16,354 nt of DNA, taken from the NCBI GenBank assembly GCA_028703035.1, contig JAQVNR010000007.1, positions 13,974 through 30,327 on the forward strand, written 5' to 3'. This stretch comes from Bacilli bacterium (GTDB lineage: Bacteria; Bacillota_I; Bacilli_A; RF39; UBA660). Position numbers and translations under genes: made by a program. The first letter of the stretch is position 1. Every line of letters begins with the position of its first letter. The notes below the pieces were generated by a model. The model searched no databases. It was not told the origin of the DNA and saw nothing but the letters and a program-made list of their open reading frames with translations. Positions 6,394-12,664 of the stretch are shown piece by piece.

Positions 6394-8241
6394 ATGGCGA
6401 AAATTATAGGTATTGATTTAGGTACAACCAATAGTGCTGTATCTGTTATGGAAGGTGGAGAAGCAAAGATTATTGTTACTCCAGAGGGAGACCGTACAAG
6501 TCCCTCAGTAGTTGCATCAAAGCAAGGAGAAGAATTAGTTGGAGTTACCGCTAAAAGACAAGCCGTAACTAATCCCGATAATACTATTTCATCAGTTAAA
6601 AGACTAATGGGCACTAATAAAAAAGTTAAGATGGATGGTAAAGATTATACACCCGAAGAAATTAGTGCTAAAATTTTAATGAAACTTAAAAACGATGCGG
6701 AAGAATATTTAGGGGAAAAAGTTGAAAAAGCAGTTATTACGGTTCCAGCATACTTTAATGATGCGGAAAGACAAGCTACTAAAAACGCAGGTAAAATTGC
6801 TGGTTTAGAAGTTGAAAGAATTATTAATGAGCCAACTGCTGCAGCGCTTGCTTATGGGCTTGATAAACAAAATAAAAATCAAACAGTTCTTGTTTATGAT
6901 TTAGGTGGGGGAACATTTGATGTTTCAGTGCTAGATTTAGGAGACGGCGTTTTTGAAGTTAAATCAACAGCTGGTAATAATAAACTTGGCGGAGATGACT
7001 TTGATGCGCGCGTTACTGATTATTTAGTTGCCGAATTTAAAAAAGAAACTGGACTTGACTTATCTAAAGATAAAATGGCAATGCAAAGAGTTAAAGATGC
7101 TGCTGAGAAAGCTAAGAAAGACTTATCAGGACTAGCAACAACAAATATTAATTTGCCTTTCTTAAGTCAAACAAGTGATGGACCAGTTCATATGGATTTT
7201 AATTTAACTAAAGCTAAATTTGAAGATTTAAATAGAGATTTATTTGATTCAACATTAAATGAAGTTAAGAAAGCATTAAAAGATGCAAAAATCACCTCTA
7301 AAGATATTAATGAAGTAATCTTAGTTGGTGGATCAACTAGAATTCCATATATCCAAGAACTTGTTAAAAAAGAACTTAGTAAAGAACCAAACAAATCAGT
7401 TAATCCAGATGAAGTAGTGGCAATGGGCGCTGCTATTCAAGCCGGAGTTTTAACAGGAGATGTTGATGATTTAGTACTACTTGACGTTACACCACTATCT
7501 CTTGGTATTGAAACCTTAGGTGATGTAATGACTGTGTTAATTCCAAGAAATACAACAATTCCAACTTCAAAATCACAAGTATTCTCAACTGCTGCTGATA
7601 GTCAGCCAGCTGTTGATATTCATGTATTGCAAGGTGAAAGACCAATGGCAGCTGATAATAAAACCTTAGGACGTTTCCAACTTGGGAATATTCCTCCAGC
7701 ACCAAGAGGAGTACCGCAAATTGAAGTAACATTTGATATTGATGCAAATGGAATTGTTAATGTTAAAGCCAAAGATTTAGGCACTAATAAAGAACAATCA
7801 ATTACAATTACCTCATCAACTAATTTAACCGATGAAGAAATTGATAAAATGATGAAAGAAGCTGAGGCTAATAAAGAAGCAGATGAAAAATGCAAAGAAG
7901 AAGCAAGTGTTAGAAATGAAGCCGATACTGCTGTTTTTGCTACTGAAAAAGCAATTAAAGATCTAGGCGATAAGTTAACTGAAGATGAGAAGAAAGAAAC
8001 TGAAGAAGAAATCAAAGCAGTTAAAAAAGCTTTAGAAGGTGATGATCTAGATGAGATAAAAAAAGCATCAGATGCGTTAAACGAAAAAGCGATGGCTCTA
8101 GCTACTAAAGTATATGAAGAAGCAGCAAAAGAAGCACAAGATAAAAAAGGCGAAGAAGAAACAAAAGACGAAACAAAAGATGAAACAAAAGATGAAACAA
8201 AAGATGAGCCAGTAGAAGCAGAATTTGTTGATGAAAAATAA
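6394..8241 (+). CDS. dnaK: Chaperone DnaK (Hsp70)
   Basis: This 615-residue protein has all three Hsp70 signatures: IDLGTTNS (7-14), VYDLGGGTFDVSVL (167-180) and VILVGGSTRIP (308-318). The interdomain linker is LLDVTPLSLGIE (362-373), followed by the substrate-binding domain and helical lid. The C-terminus is acidic, with four ETKD units before the EFVDEK end. It folds and protects client proteins in an ATP cycle with DnaJ and GrpE. ATG6394 lies 15 nt after grpE, and AGGAG spans the grpE stop. A terminator-like hairpin follows the gene. Confidence 0.98.
   Translation: MAKIIGIDLGTTNSAVSVMEGGEAKIIVTPEGDRTSPSVVASKQGEELVGVTAKRQAVTNPDNTISSVKRLMGTNKKVKMDGKDYTPEEISAKILMKLKNDAEEYLGEKVEKAVITVPAYFNDAERQATKNAGKIAGLEVERIINEPTAAALAYGLDKQNKNQTVLVYDLGGGTFDVSVLDLGDGVFEVKSTAGNNKLGGDDFDARVTDYLVAEFKKETGLDLSKDKMAMQRVKDAAEKAKKDLSGLATTNINLPFLSQTSDGPVHMDFNLTKAKFEDLNRDLFDSTLNEVKKALKDAKITSKDINEVILVGGSTRIPYIQELVKKELSKEPNKSVNPDEVVAMGAAIQAGVLTGDVDDLVLLDVTPLSLGIETLGDVMTVLIPRNTTIPTSKSQVFSTAADSQPAVDIHVLQGERPMAADNKTLGRFQLGNIPPAPRGVPQIEVTFDIDANGIVNVKAKDLGTNKEQSITITSSTNLTDEEIDKMMKEAEANKEADEKCKEEASVRNEADTAVFATEKAIKDLGDKLTEDEKKETEEEIKAVKKALEGDDLDEIKKASDALNEKAMALATKVYEEAAKEAQDKKGEEETKDETKDETKDETKDEPVEAEFVDEK
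8158..8205 (+). repeat. 12-nt tandem repeat in dnaK, four units encoding ETKD
   Basis: Four consecutive copies of GAAACAAAAGAY encode ETKD repeated in the disordered acidic tail of DnaK. Only one base differs, a C in the third codon position of the first unit's last codon. Replication slippage could change copy number without breaking the frame. Confidence 0.85.
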
Positions 8242-8243
8242 AC

Positions 8244-8270
8244 AAAGTTCTAGAATAACTAGAACTTTTT
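8244..8270 (+). terminator. Intrinsic terminator or attenuator between dnaK and the peptidase gene
   Basis: AAAGTTCTAG (8244-8253) pairs perfectly with CTAGAACTTT (8259-8268) over a 5-nt loop, with five T residues ending at 8270. The short T run suggests partial readthrough. This would let the downstream peptidase and dnaJ be made at a lower level than dnaK from the same promoter, since no strong separate promoter is visible. Confidence 0.65.
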
Positions 8271-8283
8271 GAGGAGGATTAAT

Positions 8284-10068
8284 ATGAACTATGATAAAAG
8301 AGAAGACGTCCCTGATATTTATAAATGGGACTTAACAACTAGATATAAAGATGATAAAGCTTTTGAAAAAGATTATCTAAAAAACCTTAAAAGTTATAAA
8401 GAAATTACTAAATATCAAGGTAAAGTGCTAGAATCATCTAAAACTTTACTTATCTGTTTAAATAAATATTTTGAAATCAAAAAAAACATTTTAAAACTAT
8501 ATGTTTATGCTAACTGTAAATTAAATGAAAATGTCGAAGATAGTGATAATTCACTAAGATTAAATAAAGCTCTATCTTTATACTATAAATTTATAGAAGC
8601 TAGTTCATATTTAAAACCAGAAATATTAAAGGGAAGTAAATCTGTCTTAACTAGATATTTAAAAACTAAAAATTTAAAACCATATCAGTTTTATTTAGAA
8701 AATATACTTCGGGAAAAAGAGCATACTTTATCAGAAAGAGAAGAGATGATTATCTCTAAATTATCAGCAACTAGTGATGTAAATAAAAAAATTAGTGAAG
8801 TCTTAACTAATTCAGTAATTAATTATGGTACTATTATAGTAGACGGAAAAAAAGTTGAATTAACAAATGCTAATTACCGCAATATTATTACTAATAAAAA
8901 TCGCGCTACAAGAAAAGAAGCTTTTGATAAAATAACAACTAATATAAAAACTTATGAAAGTATTTATGGGATAAATTTAGCTGCAAATATGAAATATGTT
9001 AAAAATATTGCTGAAGTATATAATTTTAATACCGTTCTAGAGATGGATTTGTTTGATTCTAATATTCCACCTGAAGTAGTTAGTAATTTATATACAACTA
9101 TTGAGAAAAGATTAGATATTTTAAGAAAATATTTCCTGCTTATTAAACAAAATCTTTCGCTTGATAAATTAGAATATTATGATATTAAAGCAGAAATTAT
9201 TAGTACAGATATAACTTTTTCGATTGAAGAAGCTAAATTAATTTTAGAAAAATCATTAAGTATCTTAGGAGATGAGTATTTAAAAATATTAAAAAGAGCT
9301 TTTGCTGAAAAGTGGATTGATTTTGGAACCTATAAAGGCAAAACTTCAAGTATTTATGCAACATCTAACTATGGAAATGCGCCCCTGGTTTCTACTCACT
9401 TTTTAGGCAAGTTCCAAGATATTAGTACACTTGCTCATGAACTTGGACACGCAGTTGCCTTTGAATTATCAAGCGTTCAACCCATACAAAATTGGAGTGG
9501 TTCACTACTAACAGCAGAAGTAGCATCTCTTACTAATGAGGTTTTAATATCTGATTATATAATTAAAGAAGCAAGCGATAAAAATTTAAAATTAACCGCG
9601 ATTGCTTCACTTCTTGATACTATTCAAAATAATTTATTTGATGCATCACTTGAAGGTAAATTTGAAAATATAATTTATGAAAAATTAGAAAAGGGTGAAG
9701 AAGTAAATGCTAATACTTTTAATGAAACAATATATGAGTTGCGAAAAGATTACTACGGAGATAGTGTTAATTTAAATGATAAAGTTAAAAGTATGTGGAT
9801 AAGAAGAATGCATTATTTTTCGCCATATTATTTATTTAAATACGCAACAGGTATCTCAAGTGCAATATATATTGCGACAAATATAATTGAAAATAAAAAT
9901 AATATGAAAGAAAAATATTTAGATTTTTTAAAAAACGATGGATCAGATTATCCAACCAATCTTTTAGAAAGAATGGGTGTTAATTTAACAAAAACTAAAG
10001 TAATAAATGAAGCACTTGATTACATGGATTACTTAATAAACGAATTTAATAGAATAAGCGAGGAGTAA
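8284..10068 (+). CDS. pepF: Oligoendopeptidase F-type M3 metallopeptidase
   Basis: The protein has 594 residues when started at ATG8284, which has an ideal GAGGAGG at 8271-8277; the in-frame TTG15 nt upstream would overlap this site. Near residue 385 it has the zinc motif HELGH in STLAHELGHAVAFELSS. A second conserved block follows about 25 residues on (TAEVASLTNEVLI), supplying the third zinc ligand Glu in family M3. The N-terminal ~200 residues are helical, as in PepF, whose usual length is ~600. These cytosolic enzymes cut oligopeptides of about 7-17 residues. Its insertion between dnaK and dnaJ is unusual, and its last codons contain the dnaJ ribosome-binding site, so the two are translationally linked. 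Confidence 0.93.
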   Translation: MNYDKREDVPDIYKWDLTTRYKDDKAFEKDYLKNLKSYKEITKYQGKVLESSKTLLICLNKYFEIKKNILKLYVYANCKLNENVEDSDNSLRLNKALSLYYKFIEASSYLKPEILKGSKSVLTRYLKTKNLKPYQFYLENILREKEHTLSEREEMIISKLSATSDVNKKISEVLTNSVINYGTIIVDGKKVELTNANYRNIITNKNRATRKEAFDKITTNIKTYESIYGINLAANMKYVKNIAEVYNFNTVLEMDLFDSNIPPEVVSNLYTTIEKRLDILRKYFLLIKQNLSLDKLEYYDIKAEIISTDITFSIEEAKLILEKSLSILGDEYLKILKRAFAEKWIDFGTYKGKTSSIYATSNYGNAPLVSTHFLGKFQDISTLAHELGHAVAFELSSVQPIQNWSGSLLTAEVASLTNEVLISDYIIKEASDKNLKLTAIASLLDTIQNNLFDASLEGKFENIIYEKLEKGEEVNANTFNETIYELRKDYYGDSVNLNDKVKSMWIRRMHYFSPYYLFKYATGISSAIYIATNIIENKNNMKEKYLDFLKNDGSDYPTNLLERMGVNLTKTKVINEALDYMDYLINEFNRISEE

Positions 10069-10070
10069 AT

Positions 10071-11192
10071 ATGGCAAAAAAAGACTATTATGAAACACTG
10101 GGTGTTGATAAAAATGCCAGTGAAGCAGATATAAAAAGTGCTTTTAGAAAAAAAGCTAAAAAATATCATCCCGATGTTAATAAAGATCCAGGAGCTGCTG
10201 ATAAATTTAAAGAAATAGGTGAGGCGTACTCGGTTCTAGGGGATGAGGCAAAAAGAAAACAATATGATCAGTTTGGCTCAGCTGCCTTTGATAATAATGC
10301 CGGTGGTGGTTTTGGAGGAGGATTTTCAGGTGGTTTTAGTGGCTTTGATTTTGATGATTTAGATTTAGGTAGTATCTTTGAGCAGTTTATGGGAGGAGGC
10401 TTTACTAGCCGAAATAAAGGTTCGAAAAGAAAAACTAAAGGTGAAGACTTTTTAGTAAAAATTGATCTTACATTTGAAGAAGCTATTTTTGGAACTGAAA
10501 AAAGCTTTAATATCAGTATTGAAGAAGAATGCTCAGATTGTCATGGAGAAGGTGGACATAATCCAGAAACATGTTCGCATTGCGGTGGTAGAGGAAGAGT
10601 AATTACGGAACAAAGAACTATTCTTGGAGTAATTCAAACTGAAACAACGTGCCCATATTGTAAAGGTGCAGGGCAACAATTTAAAAATATTTGTTCAACT
10701 TGTAGGGGCAAGGGAAAACTCAAGAAAAACAAAGACATCAAGTTTAGAGTTCCAAGTGGGGTAGAAGATGGAGATCAAATGAGGCTAGCCGGTAAAGGCT
10801 CAGCTGGCACTAATGGTGGACCTAATGGAGATATTTATATTAATTTTAAAGTAAAAGACCACGTAATATTTAAAAGAGATGGTAAAGATATTTATTTAGT
10901 CGTACCACTTACAATAACTGAAGCAACTTTAGGTTGTACAAAAGAGATTCCAACGATTTATGGTAATGAAAAGTTTGTATTTAAAGCTGGAACTCAAAAT
11001 AATGAAAATATAAAAATAAGAGGTAAAGGAATAGAATCAGAAAAAAATAGGTCAACTGGTGATATGTATTTAATTACAAATATTATTATTCCGACTAAAC
11101 TTGACCGAAAACAAAAATCACTATTAAAAGACTTAGATGCAACTAATCTTACAAATGAAAGTGCTTTTAAAAACTTTAATAAATATTTATAA
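10071..11192 (+). CDS. dnaJ: Chaperone DnaJ (Hsp40, type I)
   Basis: This 373-residue protein has complete type I architecture. The J domain carries the HPD motif at 33-35, and a Gly/Phe-rich segment covers about 75-112. Four zinc motifs follow: CSDCHGEG (154-161), CSHCGGRG (168-175), CPYCKGAG (194-201) and CSTCRGKG (208-215). The C-terminal substrate-binding beta domains complete it. DnaJ delivers unfolded proteins to DnaK and stimulates its ATPase. It begins 2 nt after the peptidase stop, with AGGAG inside that gene's last codons. Confidence 0.98.
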   Translation: MAKKDYYETLGVDKNASEADIKSAFRKKAKKYHPDVNKDPGAADKFKEIGEAYSVLGDEAKRKQYDQFGSAAFDNNAGGGFGGGFSGGFSGFDFDDLDLGSIFEQFMGGGFTSRNKGSKRKTKGEDFLVKIDLTFEEAIFGTEKSFNISIEEECSDCHGEGGHNPETCSHCGGRGRVITEQRTILGVIQTETTCPYCKGAGQQFKNICSTCRGKGKLKKNKDIKFRVPSGVEDGDQMRLAGKGSAGTNGGPNGDIYINFKVKDHVIFKRDGKDIYLVVPLTITEATLGCTKEIPTIYGNEKFVFKAGTQNNENIKIRGKGIESEKNRSTGDMYLITNIIIPTKLDRKQKSLLKDLDATNLTNESAFKNFNKYL

Positions 11193-11202
11193 AATATTTT
11201 TT
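11181..11202 (+). terminator. Weak AT-only hairpin at the end of dnaJ
   Basis: AAATATTT (11181-11188) can pair with the copy at 11192-11199 across a 3-nt loop and is followed by T residues to 11202. It overlaps the dnaJ stop. A pure AT stem is unstable, so the stronger hairpin at 11361-11395 may be the true end of the operon. Confidence 0.3.
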
Positions 11203-11254
11203 ACTGTAATTTTCATAATTTATTGATTTTAAAAAAGAAATATAATATTATTTT

Positions 11255-11395
11255 TGAGCACGATTAATTTTCACAGATAATATTTGAGGCTTTGGAAATG
11301 TTATATCAGTAACATCTAAAGTCTTTTTTATCTTTTCTAGAGGAGATATTTTCCAAGTAGCGATAATGTCTTAGGATTATCGTTTTGTGTTTTTT
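11255..11395 (+). ncRNA. Possible structured leader or small RNA ending in a terminator
   Basis: TTTGGAAA (11291-11298) can pair with TTTCCAAG (11350-11357), enclosing two hairpins: ATGTTA/TAACAT (11298-11315) and TATCTTTT/AGGAGATA with a CTAG loop (11329-11348). A terminator-like hairpin follows at once. GATAAT at 11276-11281 repeats the 5' arm of that terminator and could compete for its 3' arm, an attenuator-like arrangement. No known riboswitch motif is recognised. It overlaps the proposed minus-strand fragment, so the two readings compete. Confidence 0.22.
11361..11395 (+). terminator. Terminator-like hairpin downstream of dnaJ
   Basis: CGATAAT (11361-11367) pairs with ATTATCG (11376-11382) over an 8-nt loop, followed by TTTT, GTG and six T residues. 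It is about 170 nt after dnaJ and may end the chaperone operon or a short separate transcript. Confidence 0.45.
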
Positions 11396-11561
11396 AAATT
11401 TTTTTAAAACAAATAATGTAAACGCACTTGTCTGAGCTTCTTTATCCCTTGTTTTGGTATACTTGATTGTATTTTTTATTGTATAATATAAATTATTGTG
11501 CTAAAATAAAGTCAATTATTTAAGGGGGAAAAATTAGATTGAATGAAAAAAAATAAATGCG

Positions 11562-11600
11562 ACGCTGTTCTAGTTATATATAACAAGTGGCGTATTTTTT
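11562..11600 (+). terminator. Strong hairpin with T run upstream of the LysR-type gene
   Basis: ACGCTG (11562-11567) pairs with TGGCGT (11588-11593) using two G-T pairs. CT (11570-11571) pairs with AG (11586-11587), and GTTA (11573-11576) with TAAC (11581-11584) around a TATA loop. One adenine then six T residues follow. It is the most terminator-like structure in this interval. It may end a ~100-nt transcript begun near 11497 or attenuate transcription into the regulator gene. Confidence 0.5.
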
Positions 11601-11670
11601 ACGAATTTTTTTTTATTTAGACTTTATTACTGCCAAATTAAAAGATTTATGGTGAAAGGAGAATAGTAAT

Positions 11671-12564
11671 ATGTTATTACCAAGTGCTACATTAAACTTA
11701 AATTTATATAGAGTATTTTATATTGCAGCAAAAACTCAAAATTTTTCAGAAACAGCTAAAATTTTATGTACTTCTCAGCCCGTTATATCAAGACATATTA
11801 AATCATTAGAGTATTCATTAAATATTAATCTTTTTTATAGAGGGCCAAAAGGAATTGAACTTACTAAAGAAGGAGAGGAATTATTTTCCTTTGTTGAAAA
11901 AAGTTATAATTACTTGCTTCTTGGAGAAAAAAGGTTACTTGAATCCCAAACTTTAGATAGGGGAAAAATATCTATTGGCATTTCTTCTTGTATAGAAATC
12001 AAGTATATTTCAAATAGTATAGCTGCTTTTATTAATGAATATCCAAACATGGTAATTAAAATAATTAAAAGATCATCTAAAGAATTATCAAAAGAACTGT
12101 TAAATCATTCTATTGATCTTATGTTTGACATTACAACTAATGAAAAAGTTATTAACCTAAATTGTAATAATATACAATTAAAAAAGATAGGATATTCTTT
12201 CTTTTATAATCCAGATAAACTCGGAAAAATAGCAAATGAAATTAAAACATTAGAAAAATTCCCTCTATTATTACCAATAAAATCAAATCAAGTTAGAACT
12301 AAAATTGATGATTTTCTTGCGAAAAATGGTATTAAAAGCAATGTCAGAATGGAAATTGAAAGTTATGAAACAATGGTTGATTATGTTGAAAAAGGAATGG
12401 GTATAGGGCTTGTGCCAAATATGATGATTACTAAGAATTTGAGAAAATTACATATAAATAATATTTCTATCGAATCAAATTTAAATTTATATTATTTTGA
12501 AGAAATTTTAGCAACTAGCACCAGAGAATTTTTAGATTCGTTAAAAATTAATATAATTGAATAA
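11671..12564 (+). CDS. LysR-family transcriptional regulator
   Basis: This 297-residue protein is the usual LTTR length. The N-terminal winged helix-turn-helix has LYRVFYIAAKTQNFSETAKI, then TSQPVISRHIKSLEYSLNINLFYR, and GIELTKEGEELF (about residues 12-72). A linker helix and a two-lobe effector-binding domain follow (RGKISIGISS at about 97, GMGIGLVPNMM at about 243). ATG11671 follows AAAGGAGA at 11655-11662. It faces the same way as the radical SAM gene 100 nt downstream; LTTRs are often divergent from their targets but need not be. Dyads in the gap are candidate binding sites. The effector is unknown. Confidence 0.92.
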   Translation: MLLPSATLNLNLYRVFYIAAKTQNFSETAKILCTSQPVISRHIKSLEYSLNINLFYRGPKGIELTKEGEELFSFVEKSYNYLLLGEKRLLESQTLDRGKISIGISSCIEIKYISNSIAAFINEYPNMVIKIIKRSSKELSKELLNHSIDLMFDITTNEKVINLNCNNIQLKKIGYSFFYNPDKLGKIANEIKTLEKFPLLLPIKSNQVRTKIDDFLAKNGIKSNVRMEIESYETMVDYVEKGMGIGLVPNMMITKNLRKLHINNISIESNLNLYYFEEILATSTREFLDSLKINIIE

Positions 12565-12577
12565 GTAAAGAAAAAAG

Positions 12578-12601
12578 TGCTATAGCATAAATGATATATG
12601 C
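12578..12601. promoter_or_regulatory. Overlapping dyads, candidate LysR-type operator
   Basis: TGCTATAGCA (12578-12587) is a perfect 10-bp palindrome. It overlaps GCATA-N7-TATGC (12585-12601), a 17-bp dyad with the 7-nt spacing common in LTTR sites. The exact T-N11-A pattern is not centred on this dyad. The site is about 45 nt upstream of a possible -10. Confidence 0.35.
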
Positions 12602-12618
12602 CCATGTCTAATAAGCAT

Positions 12619-12647
12619 TTTTCAAATAAGAAAATTTGTATTATAGT
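12619..12647 (+). promoter_or_regulatory. Weak candidate promoter for the radical SAM gene
   Basis: TTTTCA (12619-12624) and TATAGT (12642-12647) are separated by 17 nt, ahead of AGGTGA and ATG12665. The poor -35 is typical of an activator-dependent promoter, which would fit control by the adjacent LysR-type protein. This is inference. Confidence 0.35.
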
Positions 12648-12664
12648 ATTACCTAGGTGAAACT

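Larger units (their letters stand above)
11248..11500 (-). pseudogene. Possible decayed minus-strand coding fragment in two frames
   Basis: Reading the minus strand, one frame is open from 11500 to 11309 and contains YTKTRDKEAQTSAFTLF. A second frame is open from 11370 to a TAA at 11248-11250 and contains SPLEKIKKTLDVTDITFP and SVKINRAQK. Residue composition is protein-like, richer in Asp, Glu, Ala, Gln and Pro than random AT-rich sequence would give. Neither frame has a good start, and both are interrupted. A frameshifted C-terminal remnant, possibly of a transposase, is one reading; chance is another. The family is not identified. Confidence 0.25.
11193..11670. other. 478-nt interval without an intact gene
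   Basis: Between dnaJ and the LysR-type gene I find no intact long ORF and no tRNA or rRNA. The interval contains AT-rich promoter-like sequence near 11217-11246, a predicted structured stretch (11291-11357), a terminator-like hairpin (11361-11395), and a second promoter-like stretch (TTGATT at 11463, TATAAA at 11487, 18-nt spacing). A stronger hairpin with a T run follows at 11562-11600. A 25-codon ORF at 11543-11620 has AAGGGGG 14 nt upstream, but it runs through the hairpin and T tract and is probably not a gene. On the minus strand two open frames look like a decayed coding sequence. Confidence 0.6.

Noticed and set aside
7620..8015. 131-codon minus-strand ORF within dnaK
   Set aside because: It is antisense to strongly conserved dnaK coding sequence, with Ser/Leu-rich composition typical of a shadow frame; the other minus-strand ORFs in hrcA, frr and the kinase gene were rejected for the same reason.
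8269..8283. TTG8269 as start of the M3 peptidase
   Set aside because: The TTG lies in the terminator T run and the extra codons are the GAGGAGG ribosome-binding site of ATG8284.
11543..11620. 25-codon ORF starting MKKNKC
   Set aside because: It runs through a terminator hairpin and T tract, its ribosome-binding site is 14 nt away, and no family is recognised; kept only as a possible leader peptide.
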